Below, piece by piece: positions 42,045-49,917 of a stretch of DNA of 49,960 nucleotides. The DNA lies in the NCBI GenBank assembly GCA_944363645.1, contig CALVUR010000009.1, positions 1 to 49,960 on the forward strand, given 5' to 3'. A model generated the notes under the pieces. That model made no database searches. It was given only the letters and a program-made list of their open reading frames with translations, and was not told the origin of the DNA. Numbering within the stretch: the first letter of the stretch is position 1; each line of letters opens with the position of its first letter. Origin of the DNA: an uncultured Clostridia bacterium (GTDB taxonomy: Bacteria; Bacillota; Clostridia; Christensenellales; Borkfalkiaceae). The translations under genes were made by a program, and so were the position numbers.

Positions 42045-42929
42045 ATGCGCAATAACGATATGCAAATAAATGAAAAAGGCTTTACCACGGGCGGTATAAA
42101 TTGGTTCCCCGGTCATATGGCAAAAGCCATTAAGATGATGGAAGAAAACATAAAACTTTGCGATGCTTGTATTTATGTTTTGGATGCCCGTGCCCCTTTT
42201 GCTTGCATAAATAAAAAACTAAATGAAGTTTGTAAAAATAAACCGATACTTTATGTAATCAATAAAATTGACCTAATAGAGCAAAGTGATTTACAGCAAA
42301 TTCTCAATCATTTTAGGACTAATAATTGCAAAGTTATCACCACCGTCGGCACAAGTTTAAAGGACGGAAAGTCGGTCTATAGTACCGTTATCGACCTTTT
42401 AAGTGAAAAAATTGCCAGCAAAAAAGCAAAGGGTATCACAAAAGCAGTAAGGGTTATGGTGTGCGGTATTCCTAACACGGGTAAAAGCACAATCATCAAT
42501 TCTTTAAGCGGTAGAAAACAAGCACAAACGGGCGATAAGGCTGGTGTTACACGTAGTAAACAGTGGATAAAGTTATTTGATATCGAACTTTTAGACACAC
42601 CGGGCACAATGCCACCGGCTATTGAAAATCAAGTTTACGCACGTCATTTGGCGTATATTGGTAGCATAAACGATAACATTTTGGATGTAGAAAGTTTGTG
42701 TTTGGACTTTATAACCGAATTAAGCAAGTACCACAGCGGTATGTTAAACAAAAAATACGGCGTAGATGAAAGTTTACCGCCACTTGAAATTTACGAAGGC
42801 ATTTGTAAGGCACGTGGCTTTTTAATGCGTGGTGGTGACTACGATTACGATAGGTGTGCAAAAGCCGTTTTTGACGATTTTAGAAAAGGTAGGTTGGGTA
42901 AAATATGCCTCGAAAAGTCATCGATTTAG
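42045..42929 (+). CDS. rbgA: ribosome biogenesis GTPase RbgA (YlqF)
   Basis: The ATG at 42045, five bases behind AAAGGTGG, is preferred to a GTG three codons upstream. 294 residues with circularly permuted GTPase motifs: INKIDL near 75 (G4) precedes the P-loop GIPNTGKSTIINSL near 144 (G1) and DTPGT near 186 (G3). The N-terminus has WFPGHMAKA. It acts in late 50S assembly. The dispersed repeat is read near 107-117 as GKSVYSTVIDLL. It overlaps rnhB by 25 bases. Confidence 0.95.
   Translation: MRNNDMQINEKGFTTGGINWFPGHMAKAIKMMEENIKLCDACIYVLDARAPFACINKKLNEVCKNKPILYVINKIDLIEQSDLQQILNHFRTNNCKVITTVGTSLKDGKSVYSTVIDLLSEKIASKKAKGITKAVRVMVCGIPNTGKSTIINSLSGRKQAQTGDKAGVTRSKQWIKLFDIELLDTPGTMPPAIENQVYARHLAYIGSINDNILDVESLCLDFITELSKYHSGMLNKKYGVDESLPPLEIYEGICKARGFLMRGGDYDYDRCAKAVFDDFRKGRLGKICLEKSSI
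42366..42400 (+). repeat. dispersed repeat, copy 19, inside rbgA
   Basis: AAAGTCGGTCTATAGTACC then GTTATCGACCTTTT; diverged but with core spacing kept. Frame gives K-S-V-Y-S-T-V-I, matching the K-S-x-Y-x-x-V-I pattern. Confidence 0.75.
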
Positions 42930-43552
42930 AAACTGAAAAGAAAAAATTACATTACGAATATCAACTTTTGGCAGAAGGCAAAAAGTACATTGCCGGGGTA
43001 GACGAGGTAGGACGTGGTCCACTTTCGGGCCCCGTTGTGTGCGCCGCGGTCATTATGCCCCTTGACGATGAAGATATTATCTTGGGCGTAGACGACAGCA
43101 AAAAGGTAAGCGAAAAAAAGCGCACACTTTTGGCAGAACAAATTAAAAGTAAGGCAATAAGTTACAGCATTTGTCAGGTAGAACACGATAGAATTGACGA
43201 AATAAATATTTTAAATGCCACAAAAGAGTGTATGCTTGAAGCAATCAGTAAACTTGATGTTAAACCAGATGTGGTTTTGATTGACGCACTCGATATCGAT
43301 TGCGGAATAGAAACTCGCCCTATCATAAAAGGTGATGCAAAAAGTTATGTAATCGGTTCTGCATCAATAATTGCAAAGGTTTACCGTGATAATTTGATGG
43401 AAGAATACGATAAAATTTACCCAGGTTACGGCTTTGCAAAAAACAAAGGTTACGGCACAAAAGACCATATAAATGCAATAAGGACAATAGGACCATGCAA
43501 GATACACCGAAAAACTTTTATAAAAAATTTTTGGGCAGACAAGGAGAGTTAA
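42905..43552 (+). CDS. rnhB: ribonuclease HII
   Basis: 215 residues with the catalytic GVDEVGRGPLSGPVV near 31, VDDSKKVSEKKR, and IKGDAKSYVIGSASIIAKV near 138, all typical of RNase HII. It removes RNA from RNA-DNA hybrids and misincorporated ribonucleotides. The 3' end overlaps yraN by 58 bases. Confidence 0.96.
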   Translation: MPRKVIDLETEKKKLHYEYQLLAEGKKYIAGVDEVGRGPLSGPVVCAAVIMPLDDEDIILGVDDSKKVSEKKRTLLAEQIKSKAISYSICQVEHDRIDEINILNATKECMLEAISKLDVKPDVVLIDALDIDCGIETRPIIKGDAKSYVIGSASIIAKVYRDNLMEEYDKIYPGYGFAKNKGYGTKDHINAIRTIGPCKIHRKTFIKNFWADKES

Positions 43553-43857
43553 AAGCCAAAAAATTTTTGCAAAAAAAGGGGTATAAAATTATAGAAACAA
43601 ATTACACCACAAAGTACGGCGAAGTGGACTTAATCGGCTTATACGGCGACTTTTTGGTGTTTATCGAGGTCAAAAATCGCACTACAAAAACTTTTGGTGA
43701 GCCTGTAGAAGCAGTGGACTTTAAAAAGCGAAAACACTACAGAAAGGCCGCAACTTATTTTGTTATGACTCACCCCGAAATAACCCTTCAGCCCCGTTTT
43801 GACGTGGTCGAAGTTTTTAACGATCAAATAAACCATATCGAGGACGCTTTCCAATGA
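43495..43857 (+). CDS. YraN family (UPF0102) putative endonuclease
   Basis: 120 residues with the nuclease-like core GELKAKKFLQKKGYKIIETN, GEVDLIGLYGDFLVFIEVKNR (Glu-Asp-Glu-x-Lys pattern near 42-60) and the family's C-terminal segment RFDVVEVF. Its cellular role is not settled. It overlaps rnhB by 58 bases and the next gene by 4 bases. Confidence 0.92.
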   Translation: MQDTPKNFYKKFLGRQGELKAKKFLQKKGYKIIETNYTTKYGEVDLIGLYGDFLVFIEVKNRTTKTFGEPVEAVDFKKRKHYRKAATYFVMTHPEITLQPRFDVVEVFNDQINHIEDAFQ

Positions 43858-44984
43858 TAATATCCGTTTCAAGTGCATCGGGCATAGAAGCCGCAACCAA
43901 GCGTGAACTTTTACAACTCAGTGTAGAAAAAGCCCCTGCAATAAATGGAAGAATGAATTTTGAAGGGGATTACGATTTACTTACAAAATGTAATATACAT
44001 CTTTCAACGGCAAGTCGAATTTTCATTGTGCTTGCTCAGTTTAAATGCACCGATTTTGATACGCTTTTTGATAACGTTATCGATATCGATTGGGAAACTT
44101 ATTTGCCTGAAAACGCTCAAATTTTGGTTAAGCCAAAACTTGTTGAAAGCAAACTTAACGCCTTTTCCGCTACACAGTCGGTTACTAAAAAAGCCATTTG
44201 CGAAAGACTTAAAAAGGTGTATAAGTGTGAGTATTTAAAGGAAACAGGTCATCAGTTTACCGTCGAAATCGCTATCACGCACGACTTTTGCACGGTTTTA
44301 TTAAACGCATCTGGCGAAAGTTTACATAGGCGTGGTTACCGTAATATTTACGGCGAAGCGCAGTTAAAAGAAAACCTTGCTGCAAGCATGTTAGAACTTT
44401 CTGTTTGGAACGAATTTAGACCGCTTTGCGACTTGTTTACCGGCACGGGCACAATCGCAATAGAAGGCGCAATGAAGATAAAACACATTGCACCGGGGCT
44501 TAATCGCAACTTTGATTTTACCCACTTCAAAAATTACGATAACAAGATACTCGAAAATGTCAAAAGTGAGGCTATAGGTCGAATATTGACACAAAATCTA
44601 CCAAAAGTCGAAGCATATGACATCGATGAAAAGCAGTTAAATATTGCCAAAATTCATGCTAAAAACGCTGGCGTTGACGATATTGTGCAATTCCATTTAA
44701 AGTCTATGGAAACTTTTGTTTCTGATAAAAAACGTGGCGTAGCGTTTGCAAATCCGCCTTACGGCGAAAGGTTAGAAGACAGACCGTATATTGAAAAACT
44801 TTACCGCACCTATGGCAAGGTAAGAAAGGCTAACCCCGATTGGTGTTTTTATACAATTACGCCGGTTAGCGACTTTGAAAGACTTTTTGGCACTCGTGCG
44901 GATAAAAAGCGTAAACTTTATAATGGTAGGATAGAGTGTTGTTTTTACGCTCATCTTGGCAAGCCCCAAACCCCAAAAAATTAA
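43854..44984 (+). CDS. THUMP-domain class I RNA methyltransferase (RlmL N-terminal/YpsC type)
   Basis: 376 residues: a THUMP RNA-binding region (about 50-155, ending HRRGYR), then a Rossmann methyltransferase with LCDLFTGTGTIAIEGAMKI near 190, YDIDEKQLNIAK near 257 and the catalytic ANPPYGERLED near 302. The NPPY motif fits N2-guanine methylation of 23S rRNA (RlmL-like). A repeat copy near 236-247 reads KSEAIGRILT. It is the last gene of the run; a terminator follows at 45049. Confidence 0.92.
   Translation: MIISVSSASGIEAATKRELLQLSVEKAPAINGRMNFEGDYDLLTKCNIHLSTASRIFIVLAQFKCTDFDTLFDNVIDIDWETYLPENAQILVKPKLVESKLNAFSATQSVTKKAICERLKKVYKCEYLKETGHQFTVEIAITHDFCTVLLNASGESLHRRGYRNIYGEAQLKENLAASMLELSVWNEFRPLCDLFTGTGTIAIEGAMKIKHIAPGLNRNFDFTHFKNYDNKILENVKSEAIGRILTQNLPKVEAYDIDEKQLNIAKIHAKNAGVDDIVQFHLKSMETFVSDKKRGVAFANPPYGERLEDRPYIEKLYRTYGKVRKANPDWCFYTITPVSDFERLFGTRADKKRKLYNGRIECCFYAHLGKPQTPKN
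44560..44597 (+). repeat. dispersed repeat, copy 20, inside the RNA methyltransferase
   Basis: CAAAAGTGAGGCTATAGGTC then GAATATTGACACAAAA; arms and right core are eroded. It is read in the other open frame (K-S-E-A-I-G-R-I-L-T). Weak copy and the rightmost in the window. Confidence 0.6.
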
Positions 44985-45048
44985 ACGAAAGGGCAAGGGC
45001 AAAAGTTTTAATACGAAAGGTTTAGATAAAATTTTATACGCAAAAATT

Positions 45049-45077
45049 AAGCCCGTCAAAAGCGGGCTTTTTTTATA
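45049..45077 (+). terminator. terminator of the ylxM-rlm run
   Basis: AAGCCCG / CGGGCTT stem followed by TTTTTT, 65 bases after the methyltransferase stop. It is not a member of the dispersed family, despite the shared AAGCCCG. Confidence 0.88.
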
Positions 45078-45202
45078 AGGTTGTAATTTTAAGGACGAAA
45101 AGTTTTTGATTTTAAGTCATAACGAAAAAAACGCAAAAAAAGGTTAAAATTTTACAAAAATAGCCCAAATGCCTACAAAAATACAAATGTTGCGTAAAAC
45201 TA

Positions 45203-45231
45203 TTGACTTAATTTGTGAATTATTTTATAAT
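45203..45231 (+). promoter_or_regulatory. ppdK promoter and long leader
   Basis: TTGACT (45203-45208), 17-base spacer, TATAAT (45226-45231). The leader to the ATG at 45399 is about 160 bases, AT-rich, with a small hairpin GCCTTTAAAGGGC near 45325-45338 and no recognised riboswitch. The stretch 45078-45202 holds nothing identifiable. Confidence 0.8.
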
Positions 45232-45398
45232 AAATGGGCAATAAAAAATTGCCGTTAATGTCCTTAAAAACTAAAGTGCGAAAGTTTTAATGGTTGCGCA
45301 AAAGTTTTTATGGCTTAAAAATGGCCTTTAAAGGGCTAAAAAAACATTAAATTTGCAAAAAAATTTTAGAAAATAAATCTTCAATAAAGGAGAATACA

Positions 45399-48038
45399 AT
45401 GAAGTACGTTTACTTATTTAGTGAAGGCAATGCAAACATGCGTGAACTTTTAGGTGGTAAGGGTGCAAACCTTGCTGAAATGACACACATTGGTTTACCG
45501 GTACCCCAAGGTTTCACAATTTCAACTGAAGCATGCACACAGTACTATGAAGATGGCAGAATGATTAACGAAGCTATCCAACAAGAAATTATGGAAAACA
45601 TCGTTAAACTTGAAACCATTACAGGCAAAAAATTTGGTGATGCAGAAAACCCGTTACTCGTATCAGTTCGTTCTGGCGCAAGGGCATCAATGCCAGGTAT
45701 GATGGATACCATTTTAAACCTCGGTTTAAATGAAGAAGTAGTTAAAGTTTTATCTGATAAATCCGGTAATCCAAGATGGGCTTGGGACTGCTACAGAAGA
45801 TTCATTCAAATGTTCTCTGACGTAGTTATGGAAGTTTCCAAGAAGGAATTTGAAGTTTTAATCGACAAGAAGAAAGAAGAAAAAGGCATCACATTTGACG
45901 TTGACTTAACAGCAGAAGATTTACACGACCTTGCTGAACAATTCAAGGATAAATATAAACAAGCACTCGGTAAAGACTTCCCAACCGATCCAAAGGAACA
46001 ACTCTTTGAAGCAATCAAGGCTGTATTTAGAAGTTGGGATAACCCACGTGCTAACGTTTACAGAATGGACCACGACATTCCTTACAGTTGGGGTACTGCA
46101 GTAAACGTACAAGAAATGGTATTTGGTAACATGGGTAACGATTGCGGTACCGGTGTTGCATTTACACGTAACCCAGCAACAGGCGAAAAGGGCTTAATGG
46201 GTGAATTCTTAATGAACGCGCAAGGCGAAGACGTTGTTGCCGGCGTTCGTACACCAATGCCAATTTCACAAATGGCAGAAGTTTTACCGGAAGTTTACGA
46301 ACAATTCTTAACAATCTGCAATACTTTGGAAACACATTACAGAGATATGCAAGATATGGAATTTACTATCGAACGTGGTAAATTATTCATGCTTCAAACC
46401 CGTAACGGTAAGCGTACAGCAGCCGCTGCTATCAGGATTGCTTGCGACTTAATCGACGAAGGTATGATTACAGAACAAGAAGCATTGATGCAAATTGATG
46501 CTAAATCACTTGACATGTTGTTACACCCACAATTTGATGCTGACGCATTAAAGATGGCTAACAAAGAAAACGTTGTTGGTAAGGGTATTGCTGCATCTCC
46601 AGGTGCTGCTGCTGGTAAAATCGTATTTACCCCAGAAGATGCTGTATTAAAAGGTTCACAAGGTGAAAATGTTATCTTGGTAAGACTTGAAACTTCACCT
46701 GAAGATATCGAAGGTATGAAGTACGCTCAAGGTATCTTAACAGTTCGTGGCGGTCAAACTTCCCACGCAGCAGTTGTTGCAAGGGGTATGGGCAGATGCT
46801 GCGTTTCTGGTTGTGGCGAAATCATCATGCACGAAGAAGAAAAATACTTTGAACTCGCTGGCAAGACCTTCCACGAAGGCGATGATTTGTCATTAGACGG
46901 TAGCACAGGTAACATTTATGACTGCGCAATCAAGACCGTTCCTGCCGATCCAAACAGTGGTTACTTTGGCAGAATCATGCAATTAGCAGACAAATATAAA
47001 GCAATGGGCGTTAGAACAAACGCTGATACCCCGGCAGATGCTCAACGTGCTGCTGAATTAGGCGCACAAGGTATCGGTTTGTGCCGTACAGAACACATGT
47101 TCTTTGGTCCAGGCAGAATTGATAAATTCCGTGAAATGATTTGTTCTGAAACGGTTGAAGAAAGAACAGCCGCTTTAGATAAGATCGAAGCAATGCAACA
47201 AAAAGACTTTGAAGGCTTAATGGAAGCATTAAACGGTAATCCTGTTACAATTAGGTTCTTAGATCCACCACTTCACGAATTCGTTCCTACTGAAGAAGCA
47301 GATATCAAACTTTTAGCAGAAGCAAAAGGCAAAACTGTTGCTGAAATCACTGCAATTTGTAACTCTCTTCACGAATTCAACCCAATGATGGGTCACCGTG
47401 GTTGCCGTTTAACTGTTACTTACCCAGAAATCGCTGTAATGCAAACAAGGGCAATCATTAAAGCCGCAATCAACGTTACTAACCGCCACCCAGATTGGAA
47501 TTTAGTTCCAGAAATTATGATTCCATTAGTAGGCGATATTAAAGAGCTTGCATTCTGCAAAAAATACGTTGTTGAAACTGCTGATCAATTAATCGCTGAA
47601 GCAAACAGCAACTTAAAATACGAAGTTGGTACAATGATCGAAGTTCCAAGGGCAGCAATTACAGCCGATAAAATCGCTCAAGAAGCTGAATTCTTCTGCT
47701 TCGGTACAAACGACTTAACCCAAATGACTTTCGGCTTCTCTCGTGACGATGCCGGCAAATTCTTAAAGGCATATTACGACAATAAGATTTTTGAAAGCGA
47801 TCCATTCGCTAAACTCGATACCGAAGGCGTTGGTAAACTTATGGAACTCGCTGTTAAACTCGGCAAACTTACAAGAAAATCATTGCACGTTGGTATCTGC
47901 GGTGAACACGGTGGCGATCCTTCTTCAATCGAATTCTGCCACGAAATCGGCTTGAACTACGTTTCATGTTCACCATATCGTGTTCCAATCGCAAGACTCG
48001 CTGCCGCACAGGCTAATATCCGTAATCCTAGGGGCTAA
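45399..48038 (+). CDS. ppdK: pyruvate, phosphate dikinase
   Basis: 879 residues, normal length. ATP-grasp N-terminal domain (LLGGKGANLAEM near 18; SVRSGARASMPGMMDTILNLG near 87-107), phosphohistidine domain with the catalytic His near 455 (GGQTSHAAVVARGMG), and a C-terminal PEP-utilising barrel with catalytic Cys near 833 (GICGEHGGDP). It interconverts pyruvate and PEP using ATP and phosphate, common in anaerobic Clostridia for pyrophosphate-linked glycolysis or gluconeogenesis. Strong ribosome-binding site AAAGGAG and uniform codon use suggest high expression. Monocistronic, with its own promoter and terminator. Confidence 0.97.
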   Translation: MKYVYLFSEGNANMRELLGGKGANLAEMTHIGLPVPQGFTISTEACTQYYEDGRMINEAIQQEIMENIVKLETITGKKFGDAENPLLVSVRSGARASMPGMMDTILNLGLNEEVVKVLSDKSGNPRWAWDCYRRFIQMFSDVVMEVSKKEFEVLIDKKKEEKGITFDVDLTAEDLHDLAEQFKDKYKQALGKDFPTDPKEQLFEAIKAVFRSWDNPRANVYRMDHDIPYSWGTAVNVQEMVFGNMGNDCGTGVAFTRNPATGEKGLMGEFLMNAQGEDVVAGVRTPMPISQMAEVLPEVYEQFLTICNTLETHYRDMQDMEFTIERGKLFMLQTRNGKRTAAAAIRIACDLIDEGMITEQEALMQIDAKSLDMLLHPQFDADALKMANKENVVGKGIAASPGAAAGKIVFTPEDAVLKGSQGENVILVRLETSPEDIEGMKYAQGILTVRGGQTSHAAVVARGMGRCCVSGCGEIIMHEEEKYFELAGKTFHEGDDLSLDGSTGNIYDCAIKTVPADPNSGYFGRIMQLADKYKAMGVRTNADTPADAQRAAELGAQGIGLCRTEHMFFGPGRIDKFREMICSETVEERTAALDKIEAMQQKDFEGLMEALNGNPVTIRFLDPPLHEFVPTEEADIKLLAEAKGKTVAEITAICNSLHEFNPMMGHRGCRLTVTYPEIAVMQTRAIIKAAINVTNRHPDWNLVPEIMIPLVGDIKELAFCKKYVVETADQLIAEANSNLKYEVGTMIEVPRAAITADKIAQEAEFFCFGTNDLTQMTFGFSRDDAGKFLKAYYDNKIFESDPFAKLDTEGVGKLMELAVKLGKLTRKSLHVGICGEHGGDPSSIEFCHEIGLNYVSCSPYRVPIARLAAAQANIRNPRG

Positions 48039-48093
48039 CAATTAACCCTGAAAAGCGGTAAAAATTCAATTTTTAATTAAAAAATAAGGTTTT

Positions 48094-48129
48094 AGTAGTC
48101 ATTCTTTCAAGAGAGTGACTACTTTTTTT
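48094..48129 (+). terminator. terminator of ppdK
   Basis: AGTAGTCA / TGACTACT stem (inner TCTT/AAGA pairing extends it) followed by seven Ts, 55 bases after the stop. Confidence 0.88.
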
Positions 48130-48249
48130 CTCTTAAAAATCTCTTGCAAGGTCAAAAATCGGTCAAAAAAACGGGGTGGTTCCTCAAATTTTACATTTTT
48201 CTGTATCTACCGCTATGGGTAAAAAAGGGCGATAAAAAGGAGGTTTTTT

Positions 48250-48801
48250 ATGAAAAATTACAAATTAATCATTGAATATTACGAAAAAGGCAATAAACAA
48301 GAGCAAATCGCTACTCTTTGCAGTTGTTCCCGAATGACTGTTTTCACTGTGCTAAAGCGTTTTCGAACGCTAGAACTTAATTATGATGACGTAAAGTCAA
48401 TGAGTGAAGAAGAAATTTCTTCTTTATTATTCCCCGAAAGGGCGAAAGCGGGGGACGGATATTTGATTCCCGACTTTGAGTGGGAAGAGTTTCAAATGTG
48501 TAAACATCAATCTTCTATAAGGTTATGTTGGCGCAGGTATTGCAAACATGCCGCTAAACAAAATTTGATGGCATACAGTTGGAAATGCTTTATAACTTTA
48601 TATAATGCATATCGCAGACCGAAGATTGTAGTGGAAGACCCAAACGACAAGATTCGCAACAAATTAAAAGATTTTAACTTTCTATTATCTTGTTGCCCGC
48701 GTGGAAGTATAAACTATCAAGTAATCCAACGAAAAAAGGAAGAGTGGCTAAAATCCTTAAAACTCGAAGAAAATAAAATCTTGGATAGCGACGAAGAGTA
48801 A
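48250..48801 (+). CDS. orphan protein with IS21 IstA-like N-terminal DNA-binding region
   Basis: 183 residues. Residues 1-105 resemble the start of IS21 family IstA transposases: a helix-turn-helix (EQIATLCSCSRMTVFTVLKRF), a DVKSMSEEEISSLLFPER linker and a YLIPDFEWEEF...WRRYCKHA second helical region. The DDE integrase core that should follow is absent. The C-terminal 75 residues (SWKCFITLYNAYRRPKIVV...) are unrelated, lysine-rich and helical. No istB follows. It may be a truncated transposase or a DNA-binding protein derived from one. It has a perfect ribosome-binding site (AAGGAGG) and its own terminators, which suggests it is expressed. Confidence 0.6.
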   Translation: MKNYKLIIEYYEKGNKQEQIATLCSCSRMTVFTVLKRFRTLELNYDDVKSMSEEEISSLLFPERAKAGDGYLIPDFEWEEFQMCKHQSSIRLCWRRYCKHAAKQNLMAYSWKCFITLYNAYRRPKIVVEDPNDKIRNKLKDFNFLLSCCPRGSINYQVIQRKKEEWLKSLKLEENKILDSDEE

Positions 48802-48816
48802 ATGCCTATAAAAAAT

Positions 48817-48902
48817 AAGTTTCTCGTAAAAACCAACAATATTTACGAGAAACTTTCTGTATAATAAAAGCCGTTTTAAAACAAAAATTCAAAACGGCTT
48901 TT
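48817..48902. terminator. two successive hairpins between convergent genes
   Basis: AAGTTTCTCGTAAA / TTTACGAGAAACTT (48817-48830, 48842-48855) and AAAAGCCGTTTT / AAAACGGCTTTT (48866-48877, 48891-48902). The second has T-runs on both strands and ends both the plus-strand IstA-like gene and the minus-strand SLOG gene. Confidence 0.85.
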
Positions 48903-48909
48903 TATATGT

Positions 48910-49353
48910 TTATTTTGCAATGTTTATAATACGTTTCTTTTTCCGTTTGGAATATTCTAAAGTTTTAGCAGCTCCACCCCAAGAATATTTAACGTAGGCA
49001 ATAACAAGGTCAGCTTGTTCAACCATCCACTCATTTCTTTTTAAGATTGCAAACTTACGTGGAACGCTTTCAAGAGGAGGGAAGATAACGCCGTCATAAT
49101 GATTTTTAGCAAACTCTAATTTAGAATAATTCTTATCAAGATAGGGTGTAATAAATATAAGTTCAATCTCCGGAAAATCGGTTTTCAAATCTTTTAACAT
49201 ACGTAAACACAATCCATCAAAATCACCATACCCACCTAAGTAAAATTTACAGGTGGGATTTTTATTTATCTCATCAATAAGAATATTTTTAAGTTGTTCT
49301 TTGACGTCATAGCTAAATAAACAGTTAGAATGTCCACAAAAGGTAATTATCAT
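48910..49353 (-). CDS. SLOG-type (DUF1273-like) nucleotide-binding protein
   Basis: 147 residues of a Rossmann-like fold with GGYGDFDGLCLRMLKDLK near 41-58, VIFPPLESVPRKFAILKRN near 89-107 and a C-terminal WGGAAKTLEYSKRKKK near 126. This pattern is common in short SLOG/DUF1273 proteins found in clostridial phages and conjugative elements. SLOG domains bind nucleotide ligands; no reaction is known for this group. It diverges from the XRE gene and shares the operator region 49367-49486. Confidence 0.72.
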   Translation of the reverse strand: MIITFCGHSNCLFSYDVKEQLKNILIDEINKNPTCKFYLGGYGDFDGLCLRMLKDLKTDFPEIELIFITPYLDKNYSKLEFAKNHYDGVIFPPLESVPRKFAILKRNEWMVEQADLVIAYVKYSWGGAAKTLEYSKRKKKRIINIAK

Positions 49354-49366
49354 AGCTACCTCTTTG

Positions 49367-49486
49367 CGTAGATTTACCTACATATTATATCAAAACATTT
49401 AGAAAAATAGCAAGCGTTTACGTAGGTTTATCTACGTATATTTAGAAACGTAAACTGTTAAACTTATATGTAGATATAACTGCGTA
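49367..49486. promoter_or_regulatory. three palindromic operators between SLOG and XRE genes
   Basis: A shared palindrome, best copy TACGTAG-n6-CTACGTA at 49419-49438, recurs in degenerate form as CGTAG-n6-CTACAT at 49367-49383 and TATGTAG-n6-CTGCGTA at 49467-49486. Centres are about 50 bases apart. The outer copies lie next to the start of each divergent gene. The XRE protein is the obvious candidate to bind them. Confidence 0.75.
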
Positions 49487-49499
49487 GGAGGAATGACAC

Positions 49500-49742
49500 A
49501 TGAACGTATGTGAAGCAACAGCTAAAAGAATAAACCAATTATTAAAAGAAAAGGGGATGACTCAATACAGATTAGAACAAAAGTCGGGTATATTACACGG
49601 AAGTATGGCGTGTATTATGAATGGACGAAACAAAACGGTAACATTGAGTACGATTTATATGTTGGCAAGTGGTTTTGATATGTCTATAATAGAGTTTCTT
49701 AATAATGAGATTTTCTTATCAGAAGATGTTGATTTTGAATAA
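49500..49742 (+). CDS. XRE (Cro/CI-type) transcriptional regulator
   Basis: 80 residues, essentially one helix-turn-helix domain (AKRINQLLKEKGMTQYRLEQKSGILHGSMACIMNGRNK, about 8-46) plus a short acidic C-terminus. Such proteins repress divergent promoters in phages and integrative elements. It has a very strong ribosome-binding site (TAGGAGG) and three matching palindromes upstream, so autoregulation and control of the SLOG gene are likely. A terminator follows at 49758. Confidence 0.88.
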   Translation: MNVCEATAKRINQLLKEKGMTQYRLEQKSGILHGSMACIMNGRNKTVTLSTIYMLASGFDMSIIEFLNNEIFLSEDVDFE

Positions 49743-49757
49743 CGATATATAGTAAAG

Positions 49758-49788
49758 TCGGTGGTTTTTACCACCGATTTTTCTTTTT
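49758..49788 (+). terminator. terminator of the XRE gene
   Basis: TCGGTGG / CCACCGA stem followed by TTTTTCTTTTT, 15 bases after the stop. Confidence 0.88.
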
Positions 49789-49917
49789 AACTAAATACGC
49801 ATAAAACACTTATTTAACGTAGTGTTTTGCGTAAAAATAGTTAAAAACCATATTTTTTATACCTAAAATGCTTGAAAAACGTTGTTTTTTCTTCGGAAAT
49901 CAAGCAAATTAGGTATA
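49788..49917. repeat. two long imperfect hairpins in a non-coding stretch
   Basis: First (49788-49843): TAACTA / TAGTTA outer pairing, then TACGC / GCGTA and AAAACACT / AGTGTTTT. Second (49858-49917): TATACCTAA / TTAGGTATA, then TGCTTGA / TCAAGCA. No ORF covers them. They could be element ends, a recombination site or a structured RNA; I cannot choose. Confidence 0.6.

Noticed and set aside
3688..44597. Dispersed repeats as a CRISPR array
   Set aside because: Copies are kilobases apart in both orientations, not regularly spaced, and no cas genes are present.
45049..45077. Further member of the dispersed family (contains AAGCCCG and CGGGCTT)
   Set aside because: It lacks the TATA centre, the GTTATCG half and the AAAAAGT arm; it is an ordinary terminator.
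45232..45398. Riboswitch in the ppdK leader
   Set aside because: The leader is long and AT-rich with one small hairpin, but no known riboswitch consensus could be recognised.
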